Shown one piece after another: positions 35,429-47,670 of a stretch of DNA of 64,000 nt (position 1 is its first letter; each line of letters begins with the position of its first letter). Below the pieces are notes generated by a model, which did no database searches, was not told the origin of the DNA, and worked only from the letters and a program-made list of their open reading frames with translations. Made by a program: the position numbers and the translations under genes. Location: positions 1,196,506-1,260,505 of the forward strand of contig JARFIW010000593.1 of assembly GCA_036346225.1 (NCBI GenBank), written 5' to 3'. Source of the stretch: Platerodrilus igneus (Eukaryota; Arthropoda; Insecta; Coleoptera; Lycidae).

Positions 35429-36160
35429 AGTGTGTGTATGAAGTGTGTATATGTTGGACCGCTTTAGTCGCCTCTTACGACAGGCAGGTCGTACCGTGGG
35501 AATATTCTAATCTCGGACCCACACGGGGTTGAATACAAAAAAAAACGAAAAAAAGGAGAATCAAACAGATATGTGTGTGTGTCTGAAGTGTGTGTATGTG
35601 TTGGACCGCTTTAGTCGGCTCTTATTGGAGGCAGGTCGTACCGTAGGAATATTCTACTCCCGGACCCACACGGGGTTGGGGTATAAGAAGAAAACGAAAG
35701 GGGAATTAAACAGAAATGTGTGTTTACAAAGTGTATGTGTGCGTGTGTGTGTATGTGTTGGACAGCTTTAGTCGCCTCTTACGACAGGCAGGTCGTACCC
35801 TAGGAATATTCTAATCCTGGACCCATACGGTGTTGGGGTATAATGAGAGAATGAAAGAAAAAGAACTCAAGCAGAAATGTGTGTGTTTGTAAAGTGTGTG
35901 TGTGTGTATGTGTTGGACCGCTTTAGTCGCCTCTTACGACATGCAAGTCGTACCGTGGGAATATTCTAGTCCCGGACTCACACGGGGTTGGGGTACAAGA
36001 AGGTAATGAAGAAAAGAAGAACCAAACAGAAATGTGTGTGTACAAAGTGTGTGTGTGTGCGTGTGTGTGTATGTGTTAGACCGCTTTAGTCGCTTCTTAC
36101 GACAGGCAGGTCGTACCGTGGGAATATTCTAATCCCGGACCCACACGGGGTTTGGGGTAA
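35130..36160 (-). repeat. GT-rich tandem array containing reversed LINE 5'-end modules
   Basis: Six units of about 150-200 bp each combine a (GT)n tract with an 80-bp conserved module: GGACCGCTTTAGTCGCCTCTTACG, CAGGTCGTACCG and GGACCCACACGGGGTT, the first at about 35256 and the last ending about 36151. On the minus strand the module resembles the sequence just 5' of the RTE-like LINE ORF (41660-41720), with GGCGACTAAA versus GGCGATTAAA in the same context. The array truncates the Gypsy integrase. Confidence 0.8.
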
Positions 36161-36379
36161 GTACGAGGAGCAAAACCAAAGGAAGAGAAAGAAAGCCAAT
36201 CAGAATCATAAAATCATTAGAAAACACGAGATCGTAAAGTTCAAAAATCAAGTTCTAAGGAAAGGCGGAGTCAGTATAGAAATTGGGGACGTAGAGGACT
36301 AGTAATGGGACTTAAAACGTTTGTGTCGCCAGAGGGAGAATAAAGCGAGATCAGGTACGTTAGGATGGTCAGAATGGGC

Positions 36380-36620
36380 AGGTTTGAGGACCTACTATGT
36401 CGCAGGAAATGACTTGTCAGGGATAGGATGGTTTGGCCCTAGGAGCGAAAGGATCAGGCGGAGGTAACTGTTTAGCTTTGTGCGCAGCACAAACCGGACA
36501 ACGTCGGATGCAACGAGTGACGTCAGCTCTGAGACAGGGCCAGTTATATTTTTAAAAGAGACGTGCAAAAGTTTTGATCACGCCGTAAGGACCGGAAGAA
36601 GGAAGATCGTGATGGAGGGA
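36380..36620 (-). pseudogene. Gypsy integrase N-terminal fragment
   Basis: The minus strand shows KTFARLF and then ADVTRCIRRCPVCAAHKAKQ, the HHCC zinc-binding region, followed by QVISCDIVGPQT with the first catalytic Asp. The rest of integrase is absent, and the GT-rich array takes its place. Confidence 0.75.
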
Positions 36621-36948
36621 TATTAGATTTTAACATTGTTCAGAAGGTACCACGATTATCAATCGTCCGGAGAGTCGGCAGCGATAGAAATTTTGTGGCG
36701 ACGGAAAAGGATATTGTCAACCACGGACCAGGAAGGATAATGTTTAGAGGAGTTAAAAGCTTTTTGGATCATTGAGTTGTACCATAGGTCAGGAAAAGGA
36801 AGAACAACTTCGAAGGAGGTAATTGCAGAAATAGAAATTGGTTCAAAAACCAGAACAAAACGCGAAAGTGTATCTGGAACAACATGATTTTTGCTTTTAC
36901 GGTGAATAATGGCAAAGTCATATTGTTGGAGGCGAAGGGACTAGCGGG

Positions 36949-38305
36949 CTAGGCAAGCGGAAGGACTTTAAGTCCAAGGAGGGAATGGTGATCAGTAATA
37001 ACGGAAAAATGAGAACCTTCGACGTAAAGACGGAACTTCTCAATCGCCAACATCACTGCCAGGCACTCCCTCTCAGTAACTGAGTAGTTGCACTCAGGCT
37101 TAGTAAGTGAACGACTGATATAGCTGACGACCATCTCGCCGTCGGGATAGGATTGGCTAAGAATGGTACCCAAACCGAAGTGAGAGACGTCAGTTTGGAT
37201 GGTAAAGGGTAAGGTAAGGTCACAGCAGAAAAGGATGGAAGCAGTAAACTAGGTGTTGTTTAAGCGAAAGGTAGGCAGATTGACAATCGGGAGTCCAAGA
37301 GAAAGGGGTGTTTTTACGGGTTAGGTTAGAAAGCGGAGCTGTGAGGGTGGCAAAATTCGGGATAAAACGCTGGTACCAACTGGCGATGCCAATCAGTTAA
37401 CGGACTGCGGTAACGGAGGAGGGAGAAAGGATCTTAAGAATTGCAGAAACTTTTTTCGGAATCAACAAGAAGACCATCCCGGTTAACGATGTAACCAAGA
37501 TAGCGGAGTTCAGGAAGGCAGAAATGACACTTATCTTGGCGGAGAGTAAGGCCAGTACGGAAGGGACGAGAAAGAACTAGGTCAAGAATTTGGAGGTGTT
37601 CTTCGAATGAAGGGGTAGCAATGATGATATCATCGAGGTAAGCAAAGCAGAATGGTTTGAGGTCAGAACCGATGACCTAATCGATCAGACGTTAGAAAGT
37701 GGTAGGAGAATTATGGAGTCTAAGAGGGAGACAGCAAAATTGGAGCAGACCTCGATAAAACACGGTAAAAGCAGTTATTGGTTTTGATTCGGGAGCAAGA
37801 GAGATTTGTCAGTAGGCGGAACGAATATCGAGAGAGGAGAGAAAACGAGCATCACATAGACGGTCTAGGATAATGGAGATGTAAGGAAGAGGATAGGCGT
37901 CTTTTTGGGTGACTTGGTTAACTTTGCGGAAGAAAATGCAGAACCTATAGGGGTCATCTTTCTTTTTGACTAGGACAATTGGACTAGACCAGGGACTAGG
38001 GGAAGGTTCGACAACTCCAGACGAAGCATCTCGTCGAGTTCGGATTGGGCTACTTTAAGAAGGGGAGGGGAAAGAGAATAGTATCGTTGTTTGATTGGTT
38101 CGGAGAATGTACGGATATGGTGCTGAACTAAGGGGGTGCAACCAAGGCCTAGAGGTTGTTTAGCAAAGGTGGCGAAACTACAAGAAACTAATCGATGACG
38201 TGGAGTAGGAGTAAAGTCGGACACAATGTGCGCAGAATCTGAAGTAGTGATGACCAATAAGAAAGGAAAAACGAAAGTCCACTGGCTATCGCAAAAATTT
38301 TGCAC
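36949..38305 (-). pseudogene. Gypsy reverse transcriptase and RNase H
   Basis: Frame 36949-37173 is RNase H: VSYISRSLTKPECNYSVTER with the catalytic Glu, and SVITDHHSLLGLK. RT lies at about 37230-38050, with FCFAYLDDIIIAT (about 37625-37660) preserving the paired aspartates. The 111-residue frame 37970-38305 leads into RT with VAQSELDEMLRLEL. Several shifts occur between these blocks. Confidence 0.85.
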
Positions 38306-38364
38306 ACATTGTATCGACTTCCAAACGTCGACTCCAAGAATAAGTTAATGTGAAACTTCAGGGA

Positions 38365-38598
38365 TCACAAGCATGTCCAGAGTAGTGACAGAATTTTGAA
38401 CCCTTTGATGATGCATCTAGGATTGTCAGCTAAGCTACAGAAAATAGAAGAAAAAGTATGAAGAGGAAGGTGTAGATCTTGTAGACGGTTCCAACCGGGA
38501 CCACCAAGAATGATACGCGTAGCACCAGAATCAAGGAGCTGAATAAAAGAAATACCAAAAAGCTTAACTTTTAAATAAAGACGTTCGTCGCCACGCAC
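38365..38598 (-). pseudogene. Gypsy retropepsin-like protease
   Basis: The 77-residue frame has the aspartic protease signature IQLLDSGATRIILGGPGW (DSGA active site), placed between Gag and RT as in Gypsy Pol. An adjoining hydrophobic strand (LKVKLFGI) precedes the site as expected. Confidence 0.8.
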
Positions 38599-38705
38599 AT
38601 TCGCACAAGCGTAATCTAGGAGAACGCGGGATTGATCGTTCAGACCCTGGAAGGAAGTATCCGAGACTAAGGATAAAGTAGGGATTTCGTCTCGATCCGA
38701 AAACC

Positions 38706-39707
38706 CTACCGATGGTTTAATGGGGTGCTACAGTGTTGTGGGCAGTCGCGCTGGGTAAATCCCTTGCGGCCACACCCATAGCAGTGTAAAACTTGAGGTC
38801 GAGAACAATTAGGAAAGGTATGTCCCATTTGATCGCAATTCCAACATTTGAGAGTAGAATTCGGAGTATTACTTAAAGACCTATTTGCCAAAGGAGGATA
38901 TGGTACATTAGCAGTAGAGCGACGGGGAGGAGTTACTGAGGTGGATGTAGGACTAGCCACAGAAGTAATTTGATTAAGAGTTGAAGGTGTTCGGCCAATG
39001 GTGGTGGGATCGTCGTGAGAACGGGACATATTTTTAAGAGGCGGGGCCGGACCAAAAGTGAGCTCGAGTTCTACACAATCACTTCTTCTTATAGGTGGCA
39101 CGTAACTGTCGGACCTATACTTGTTCAGCTTTAACTTCAGACATTTGTCCTCTGATTCTTGTAAGGAACGAACGGTAGGCAATTGGGTTATACAAAATGG
39201 GGCAAGGTTACGGGACACAATATCCAACTGAAGATCCTCGGATATATCAGCGTGCCGACGAAAATGGGAAGTCATATATGTTAAATAGTCAACGAAACTT
39301 TCCAACGGACCCTGTGTCCTACGCAAGATGTCATCAAACAGTCTTCGTTTGTAACCAGGTGGTTCAAAATGATGTACCAGTAAATCAGCTAAATTCCGCC
39401 AATCAGAAAATCGATGACGGTTACTCCGGTAGCATAGTAAGGCTTTCGACTCGAAATGTTCGACTGCTTGTTCAAATAATTGGGGTTCAGACACGTTACG
39501 GGGTGATCTAAGCTTTTCAACCCTGTCAAGAAAAACATGCACAGTAAGAACGTTAGGGTCTCCACTAAATTTGAGATTCCATTTTACTACAAGTTGCGAA
39601 CAGGATTTACCAAGTGGGCTAGGAACAGTAGAGTGAGAGCTTTCTGATTGAAAGGTGGTCGACATATCAGGAGGGTTTACGTCGGGAGCTATTGCAAAAT
39701 TCAACAC
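38706..39707 (-). CDS. Gypsy Gag, open over 333 residues
   Basis: This is the longest intact frame in the window. Residues 40-185 look like a retrotransposon Gag capsid domain (WNLKFSGDPNVLTVHVFLDRV..., SKALLCYRSNR, FVDYLTYMTSHFRRH). After a Ser/Thr/Pro-rich linker come two zinc knuckles: CWNCDQMGHTFPNC, which is complete, and CYGCGRKGFTQRDC, where the zinc-binding His is Phe. The frame ends at a stop shortly after the second knuckle, upstream of protease in a different frame. The start is the ATG at 39707; an internal Met (MSTTFQS) is an alternative. The ORF is intact, but the element as a whole is not. Confidence 0.85.
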   Translation of the reverse strand: MLNFAIAPDVNPPDMSTTFQSESSHSTVPSPLGKSCSQLVVKWNLKFSGDPNVLTVHVFLDRVEKLRSPRNVSEPQLFEQAVEHFESKALLCYRSNRHRFSDWRNLADLLVHHFEPPGYKRRLFDDILRRTQGPLESFVDYLTYMTSHFRRHADISEDLQLDIVSRNLAPFCITQLPTVRSLQESEDKCLKLKLNKYRSDSYVPPIRRSDCVELELTFGPAPPLKNMSRSHDDPTTIGRTPSTLNQITSVASPTSTSVTPPRRSTANVPYPPLANRSLSNTPNSTLKCWNCDQMGHTFPNCSRPQVLHCYGCGRKGFTQRDCPQHCSTPLNHR

Positions 39708-41640
39708 TGCAACCCTAGCCTCTAGATTATTGGGTTCGTAAGGGAGTTACTCCAAACTATCCAGTAAAGTAAGGAGTCTTGAATCTAAGTCGTCACAAAA
39801 ACTCGCTGTTCGGGCGGTGATAATCTTACAGGGGAAAGGAACCGGATACGTCCTAAGAGAACCGAATCGCCAGCGAAAACACAATTCAGGTAACTTGGCA
39901 TAAAGAGAAATCTATAGTAAATCACCAAGTATGGAACAAGGAAAATAAAGCAAACGCAGGAGAAAATATATTACATTTATATTGCCTCCAGTATTATTAA
40001 GTTTATTGTTGGGTGCTTTACATTGATTCATTATTAAAATTGTTGTGTTAGAAATTTGAACCCATTAAAGTTAATTTTTAACTTTTGTTCTCGCTATGAA
40101 TAAAACGCTATAGTAATTCAGTAGTAACACAATCCCTTCAAGGAAGATATGTTAGCTTTCATCACGCTATAAAAATGCAAGCAGTCGTGATTATTACTTT
40201 GTATGCGTACTTACAACAGCTGGAAAAAAGTGTGGGATTTAATTACGAATAGCAAAAGTTAATTACTCAGATCTTTTTAGAAGTGTAACGCTTATTCTTA
40301 ACTAGTGATTGATTACAAAGTACCATTGTAGTATCCTTAAAGCATTGAATTACGATATCGAGTTTTGAACTTCACATATTTTTAGTTGAAAGGGCAGATT
40401 TTTAAACTAAAAGTCTACGGATAAAATCACACTGAGCAAACAATAGTTAATTAGTCGGAGTTTTTAAAAGTGTAGACGTTTGTGATAAACACCGTTGTGT
40501 TAATTTCCTTTTCAAAGAGCGCATTATTTTACATCTTTAGTTGAAAGTGTAGTGATAGTGTTTTTAGTGCCGTTTGAAGTTTTAGCAATGAAGCAAAAGC
40601 TGTAAATTGTAATGCAGTGCAGTACGGATCAAGCACAATGGTGTTTTTTTTAGTTGTGCGCGTTTGAAATTTCAGCAAATATAGAAATAATTGTGGTCAA
40701 CAACCTATAATCATCTGTGTGGGAGGAATAAAACATATTGCAGTAAGTGTTTGTATATTTAGTTACAAATTACTTGCTTATATTCCGTATATGTATGAAG
40801 GACAGTTATAATTATCATTGAAAGATAATCAGCAACTGTTTGACTTTATATTATCTCAGTTACATAAACCCCGAGTAATTCAGATGTATGGACAGAAAAA
40901 TTCGAGACGAAACGTTGGGTTAGGAATAGAGGTTTCCAAAAAGCTGAGACTAATTTTTAAGTAAACGAACGGATTCAGAAATATAGTAAACTTATGCCGC
41001 TTACAAGCGGTTTTTATCTTTGGCGAAGCATCCCTCTTGTGCCTTATCTGAGTCTTCACCATCTGCCATCACCCGGTGGAATCCGCCATTGAGCTTATAC
41101 TACCGTGATCCTGCCCAGCAACAGCCAGGACCATCCAGGCGACAATCAAAGTTTTCAGCAGAATTGTTACTGTAAGAGATTTTAGCTTTACTAAGTTTGT
41201 CTGTTATCGTTTATGTGAGCAGCTCCTATAGGACGGTGGGTTATTGATAAAAGGGGATAATTATTCTAGTGGGCATAATAATATATACTTGAAAATAGTT
41301 CAATAGTCAGGGGATTATATTCATAGATTTAAATAATAAAATTTATCCTGTTAAATTTTTTTTGCTATATATATGCACATCGTTGTAAAGTGGGAGTCTT
41401 ACCCTCCAGGCACTCAGGCCTTCTTCTTTTATTGAAGTACTATTTTATGTTAGTTATTATCAGGAGCAACAAATGTTAGGTTTCCACCTATAACCGATGA
41501 GGAGAGTGCACGTTCCCAGGGTTCTGTAAAGCTACACCACAGTTGTCGATTAAAGGCAGACTTTCACTGACTATTTAAAAGGTTTGAGCTGCTTATTATT
41601 AATTAGGTTGAGTTTAGCGTGAATATGTTAAGGGGTTCCT
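39708..41640. other. Gene-free stretch: 5' region of the Gypsy and upstream region of the LINE
   Basis: No supported frame is present. By position it should hold the 5' untranslated region of the minus-strand Gypsy element and perhaps the LINE 5' UTR. The boundary between them is not visible. Confidence 0.45.
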
Positions 41641-41913
41641 TATAGTAGGGGATAAAGAATACTACTATAGTAAGCCTGCTTATCGTAAAAGGCGATTAAA
41701 AGGCGCAGCAAGGGGCAGCAGCCTTGCTGGCTAAAAGATATTGGTGGAGGGTCGGTTGGTCTCGGGCGATCCTCAATAATTTACAAGCTTGTTGGGGGTT
41801 GGCCGTGACGGATACGGCTTTTTGCTAAAATCTTTAAAAACTGCGTTGTGGAAAGATATGGGAGCCTACCACAATATTTCCCAGGTGTACGTGGCCTAAA
41901 ACACGAAATACGT

Positions 41914-42759
41914 ATGATGGAGAGCTCACAAGTAAAATTCTTGTCCGGAGGTAAAATACTCCCTCATTCGGATCTCCGGGAGGGGGTACTTGGGGCTCGT
42001 AATCGTAAGAATATAAAACAACAGTTCGATTTAGTGATAGGGACTTGGAATGTAAGGTCATTACTTAGAGTAGATAAGTTAACGAATTTATTAGTCGAAA
42101 TGAGAAAGGAAAAGCTGGACATTTTAGGTATTAGTGAGGTGAGATGGCCAGATAGTAATGACCTTTGGAAAGATAATTATAGAATAATTACAACCTCTTC
42201 AACTAATGGACAGGCAGGCGAAGGAATAGTGTTAGGTAAAAGATTAGGGCATAAAGTTAAAGAGTACTTACAATTTAGTGATAGAATAATTATGGTTAGA
42301 TTGAGTACAAAACCCACAGACACTGTTTTAGTTCAGGTTTACATGCCAACAACTCAGTACGAGGATGAGGAAGTTGAAAAGGTTTACGAGGATATAAATA
42401 GTATAGTGAGAAAAGTAAAAGAAGATGAGAATTTAATAGTTATGGGCGATTTTAATGCGTCAGTGGGAGAAGGTAGTGAGGGAAAAATGGTAGGAAAATT
42501 TGGGTATGGCAGACGAAATGATAGAGGAGAAAGATTAGTTGAGTTTTGCCAGGAACATAGATTAGTAACTGTAAACACCCTATTCGAACAACATGTTAGG
42601 AGAAGATATACCTGGAAAGTGCCAGGTGATAGGGCTAGATACCAAATAGATTATATTTTAGTTAAACAAAGATTTAGAAACCAAGTTAAAAACTGTCGTA
42701 GTTATCCAGGGGCTGACATAGATAGCCATCATAACTTAGTTAAAATGAAGTGTAACTAA
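41914..42759 (+). pseudogene. LINE APE-type endonuclease domain
   Basis: The first in-frame ATGs are at 41914 and 41917. The frame itself is open from 41848. Motifs in order are GTWNVRSL (Asn), ILGISEVRWP (Glu), VMGDFNASVG and RYQIDYILVKQR. The terminal S-D-H-x-L-V motif reads SHHNLV, so one catalytic residue is changed. The frame ends at 42757-42759, where the ancestral ORF would continue into the RT. 42760-43150 keeps fragments in other frames (for example KPWVTKEILDLIE), so at least two shifts lie there. Confidence 0.85.
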
Positions 42760-43150
42760 AATTCAAAAAATTGAGAAAGGTTAAAAGAGAGGGATGGGAT
42801 CTAGGTAAGCTTAATGATAGTAGGGTAAAGAGGAATATAAACAAGTATTAGATAATAGGAGCAAAGAGATAGCTGTAGGAGGAACGTAGAAAATAGATGG
42901 AAAGAAATAAAACTGACTGTACATGATACAGCAACACAGACTATAGGTAAGAAAAAATAGAAGCGAGAAAACCGTGGGTAACAAAGGAGATATTAGATTT
43001 AATAGAGAATAGAAGAAAGCTTAAACCTTTCAGAGAAGTGGATAGTGAAAGTAAGCAAAAATATAATAGAGTTAGAAATAAGATAGTACATGAGTGTAGA
43101 AAAGCTAGAAATAAATGGATGGAGGAGAATTGTAAGGAATACAAGATGAT

Positions 43151-44863
43151 TTGAGAGTAGGTAAGACAGACAGGGCTTACAGGGCAGTTAAAAAGTTTTT
43201 TGGGGAAGATAGGAAAAAATATAATGGTATTAGAGACGAGAATAATGAGCTTCTAATAAATAGAGTTGAGGTAGCAGATAGATGGAAAAGATATTTAGAA
43301 GATTTATATAAGGGAGACGATATGGATGAGTTAGAAAACGACCAAGAAGAGGATGTAGAAATAGGGTTCTCAATATTAAGAGAGGAATTTGATAGAGCTG
43401 TTCGGAATCTTAAAATAAATAAAGCGCCAGGGATAGACGATATTCCCGCAGAATTAATAAAATATGCAAGTCAGAAAACTTTAGATAGATTATATGAACT
43501 AGTAAAAGTAATATATGACACAGGTGAGGTTCCAATAGATTTCGAAAAAAATATTATTATCCCAATCCCAAAAAAGTCAGGAGCTGATAGGTGTGAGAAT
43601 TTTAGAACGGTTAGTTTAACTTCTCATGCTTCCAAAATACTAACAATAATAATTAAAAATAGAGTAGAAGCTTTGACTAAGAATTATTTAGGAGAAGAAC
43701 AATATGGTTTTCGTAAAGACAGAGGGACTAGAAAACCGATACTAATGATTAGGGTAATTATCGAAAAAAGGTTACAAAAAAATAAAAAGACTCATTTCGC
43801 GTTTGTAGATTTAGAAAAAGCATTTGATAGGGTTAATTGGATTGTTATGTTCAGGGTTTTGCAAAAAATAGGAATCTCTCATAGGGATAGAAAAATTATT
43901 TATAGTCTATATAAAAACCAAAGCGTAGTAATTAGATTTGATGAAATATAAAAGGAAGCTAAGATTAGAAATGGTGTTAGACAGGGTTGTATACTGTCTC
44001 CCTTGATTTTTAATGTTTATATTGAGGAAGCTTTAAACTTAGCTAGAGAGAGAAAAGAGATAGGTATTAGTGTACAGGGACAGAAAATAGACATGTTACG
44101 TTTTGCAGATGATATAGCCATTATAGCAGAGTCTAGAAAAGAGTTAGGAGAGTTTTTAAATATTTTAGATGAGATACTACAGAGTAACTATGGTATGAGA
44201 ATTAACTCAGTAAAGACAAAGATAATGGCAAGTGAGTTACAGCCTAGTTCTAAATCAAAATTAAAAATAGGTAATACCGAGTTAGAGGAGGTAGATGAAT
44301 TTTGCTATTTAGGTAGTATAATTACAAAAGATAGACGTAGCAGAAGGGATATAGTAGCTAGAATAGCTCAAGCTAGAAAAATGTTTTTAAAAAAGAAAAA
44401 CTTAGTAATAGCTAATAGTATTAGTTTAGATAATAGAAAAAGTTTCTTAAAGTCGTACGTATGGAGCGTTCTACTATACGGTAGTGAGACTTGGACAATT
44501 AAAGAAGTAGATAAGAAAAAGATAGAAGCTTTTGAAACTTGGTGTTATAGGAGAATGTTAAAGATTAGTTGGACAGATAGAGTAACAAACGAGGAAGTTT
44601 ATAGAAGGATAGGTGAGGATCCCTATATGTGGAAACAATTGAAGGTCAGGAGAGATAGAATGATAGGGCACCAGTTAAGACATGAGGGACTATTTAGTAA
44701 AGTTTTAGATTATAGACTACCAAATAAAAATAGAGTAGGAAGGCCTAGACAAAGCTATATTAGTCAAATTATTAGAGATGTAGGTTGTGAAGGGTATGTA
44801 GATCTTTTTAGACTAGCTCAGAATAGAAAAGAGTTTAGAGCTGCGTCGAACCGACTTAAGTAA
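43151..44863 (+). pseudogene. LINE reverse transcriptase with one in-frame stop
   Basis: The frame is collinear from 43151 to 44863 apart from a TAA at 43949-43951. Before the stop are GIDDIPAELIKY, FRTVSLTSHASKIL, EEQYGFRKDRGTRKP and FAFVDLEKAFDRVNW with the first catalytic Asp. After it are GVRQGCILSPLIFN, MLRFADDIAII with the paired aspartates, FCYLGSIITKD and the C-terminal region ending RAASNRLK. Reverting one codon would give a 570-residue RT, so inactivation is recent or could be a base-call problem. Confidence 0.88.
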
Positions 44864-45049
44864 GTTCGAAAACAAAACAAAAAGAAAAAGCCTTACCATA
44901 ACATATAATTTAACACTTTTCCTTTTTGAAGCGGATAACCAGGTTATATTTCATTTCCTTATAAATGGTAATGATGTAAACATGTTTGAGTTCTTTAACA
45001 ACCATCAGGTTGCTAATATCTATGTAGAGCCAGTTGGATAGGAAAAAGA

Positions 45050-45217
45050 TAGAAGGATATAGAAAGACCTAGACCAAACTATATTAGTCAAATTATTAGA
45101 AATTTAGGTTGTGAAGGGTATGTAGAGCTTTTTAGATTAGCACAGAATAGAAAAGAAGTTAGAACTGCGTCAAACCGACCTTAAGTAATGTCGATAACAA
45201 AATGATGATGATGAGTA
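45050..45217 (+). mobile_element. 5'-truncated LINE tail (same family)
   Basis: It repeats the last 120 coding bases of the RTE-like LINE (compare TATATTAGTCAAATTATTAG at about 45079 and 44758) and the end TCAAACCGACCTTAAG. It finishes in (ATG)n near 45203-45215, a typical RTE-like 3' simple repeat. The two copies lie in the same orientation about 160 bp apart. Confidence 0.8.
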
Positions 45218-46047
45218 AACTTTAAGTAAAAAAAGAAAGGTTTCGAAACCCAGCCACACGTTGGGTTTATGTTACGGTATTCCGTGCAAACACGAAAGAA
45301 AACAGTAAAAATCAGTAAAGAAATCGTTTACACCGAATACCCCAACAAAATGGGGACAGAATGGTAGAATTCGGACTAGCTCAAAAATGTCGTAGAGGGG
45401 CGTGGGTGAAATAGAAAGAACACATTTGAAACCTCTGTGAAACTATATTTTCAACTTACAATCTCGAAAGGCTATTTACAAAAACAAAGAATCCAATAAT
45501 TTGCGTAATCGTTTGTTACAGCGGATGGTAAACAAAGCGTCATAACATAAGAATATAAAATTTATAAGCAAATATAACATCTTATAATCTAGATACTTAC
45601 TTAATGCTTCACCTTAAATATACAGGGTGATTCACGGTGGATGGTCTATTAGATGTTTACGGAGAACTACTCAACATAGCGCTTTCAATTTTTGGTCACT
45701 TATGTAAGCGAACATGCTTTCTCGATTTAAAATATTTTCAACTATGCAGTGTTGCCAATTCTAATAAAACGTAATAGTAACTTTGTTATTTTAAATGAAA
45801 TACTCTATAACTAATGCCATTTTTCGATTCTTTGTTTATTTTTGATTAATTTTTCTTAATTCTATCGTACACTTATTTGTCATAGTTTTCGAGATTTTCA
45901 TCATTTTCTCTTTTTTTAATTGGGAAACGTGATTTTAATTAAATGTTGATAAACCTATGTTTCTAAACTTTATGGAACTCTAACTCAGGTTGGGGTTAGT
46001 TAAGGCCTAAAGGCACCACAACCTGTAACCATATCTTCCAGTAAATA

Positions 46048-47670
46048 TACAGGGTGATCCAGGCGCAATTGGTCCTTACTTAATTAAAAAAAATATTAAA
46101 TGTTCGGATTTTTAAATGAAATACCCCTTGTATATTATTTGCAATTCAGATTAGCTGCTGAAATATACTATTTTTTATGTATACTGTTCCTATACCTAAC
46201 TCTACTAGTTTTGGACTTATACGCAAATATTTAAATAATTTTACCAAATTGGATTTTTTTTATCAAGCAGTTTATGGGAATTTGACGTTCTGTTACTGAT
46301 AATTTTGTATCGTTGTTACTTTGTGCTTTTTAGTGTTGCGTACCTATAAAGTAAGTTTAACCTCGTATAAAATGGCAGAAAATGTCTATTCCAATACTGT
46401 TCTATGAATTTATTTATGTTACATGTAGAGTGTGGTAAAATTATAAGCCACGCTTTCGAAAATTCAATGACATGTATACAGATTTTAAAAGCTTCTGGAC
46501 AGCCTCTCAGACCCGGAACTTCTAACGAAGAAAATGAAATTAATGTTTTAGCATATTTTCATGCATTTCCACAATCTTCAATAAGATTGGCATCACACGA
46601 ATTGAATATAAAGTACGCTTCTATACAGCGAATATTGGCTAAAAATAATATGCACCTCTACAAGTTTATAAAAGTATAAGCACTTAAACCTGGGGATTGT
46701 CCACAAAGAATTGAGTTCTGTGAATGTTTACTAATGCATATTCAAGAAGATTCACATTTTTAAGAAAAATTATTTGGACTGACGAGTCAACATTCTCTCG
46801 TGAAGGCATTTACAATAGAAACAAAAAAAATCATTTTTGGACTAGTGACAATCCTCACCTTACGAGAGATTCTACGTTTAAAGAAAGATTCAGTTTCAAT
46901 GTATTTTCTTTAATACTGGACAATCAAATTCGATAATTAATTTACGACGAAAACTTAACGTCTCAAAAATATGTAGAAATTATAACCACAGTAGTTGAGG
47001 ATTTTACAGATCCTCTTATACTGGCAAAATACCGCAGCAGCTGGTATCAGCTTGATGGGGCTTCAGCACATTGTACAGTTGAAGTAAGCTGCAAGCTCTA
47101 CAACATTTTTGAAGATCGATGGTTCAGACACTTGGGACCCTGGAATTGGTCTCCAAAATCTCTCGACTTATCTCCGTTGGATTTTTATCTTTGGGGTACA
47201 ATAAAAGATATTGGGTACTAAACATCTGTAAATACTAGAGAAGAGTTGGAAAATCGGCCGAATCACGTTTTCGGTTCCTAAAACGTGCAGAATTTAGAAA
47301 ATCTACCACAGAAGGCGTGTATAACTGAATTTTAAAATGTTTGGAGGAAGATGGTCATCGTTTTGAACAATTACTGCAATAAATTATTTATTAGATAAGG
47401 GTTTTTACCGTCACCTTGTACATAGTTTTTTTGTTTACTATAAATGCATTCTTATGGTTACTTACTTGCATTTAATGGATTTAATTAAATAATATTGGCT
47501 ATAAATCACAAACTAGTCGATTTAGGTATAGGAACAGTATACATAGAAAAATAGTACATTTTAGCAGCTATTTGAATTGTAAAAAATATATAGGGTGTTC
47601 TATTTAAAAATCAGAACATTTAATAATTTTTTTAATTAGTAATGAACAATTGCGCATGGATCACCCTGTA
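46048..47670 (+). mobile_element. Tc1/mariner-superfamily transposon
   Basis: Termini TACAGGGTGATCCAGGCGCA and, on the right, GCGCATGGATCACCCTGTA are inverted and flanked by TA. The element carries transposase remnants. It lies at the midpoint of the palindromic MITE. Confidence 0.88.
46370..47385 (+). pseudogene. Tc1/mariner-type transposase, inactivated
   Basis: An N-terminal helix-turn-helix region is traceable (SSIRLASHELNIKYASIQRIL, frame 46404-46679). The catalytic domain has TDESTFSREGIYNRN (first Asp), YQLDGASAHCTVEVS (second Asp) and SLDLSPLDFYLWGTIKD (third Asp), consistent with a DDD-type triad. Two or more shifts and stops separate the blocks. It belongs to the same broad insect group as the fragment at 9565-10350 but is not the same family, because the termini differ. 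Confidence 0.85.

Larger units (their letters stand above)
41640..44890 (+). mobile_element. RTE-like LINE retrotransposon, nearly full length
   Basis: A 5' module with CGTAAAAGGCGATTAAAAGG (about 41689) precedes an APE endonuclease frame (41848-42759) and a reverse transcriptase frame broken by a single stop (43151-44863). The A-rich end is near 44870-44890. The style of the protein (TWNVRSLLRVDKL, GSIITKDRRSRRD, ETWTIKEVDKKKIEAFE) is that of RTE or closely related craniofacial-development-protein-2-like LINEs. It lies in the 5' region of the minus-strand Gypsy element. Relative to other elements here it is well preserved, which suggests a recent insertion. Confidence 0.85.

Noticed and set aside
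35130..36160. CRISPR-like or coding tandem array
   Set aside because: Units are (GT)n plus a LINE-derived module; frames through the GT tracts are trivial.
42384..42578. Minus-strand frames inside the LINE
   Set aside because: They are antisense shadows of the endonuclease and of the A-rich linker.
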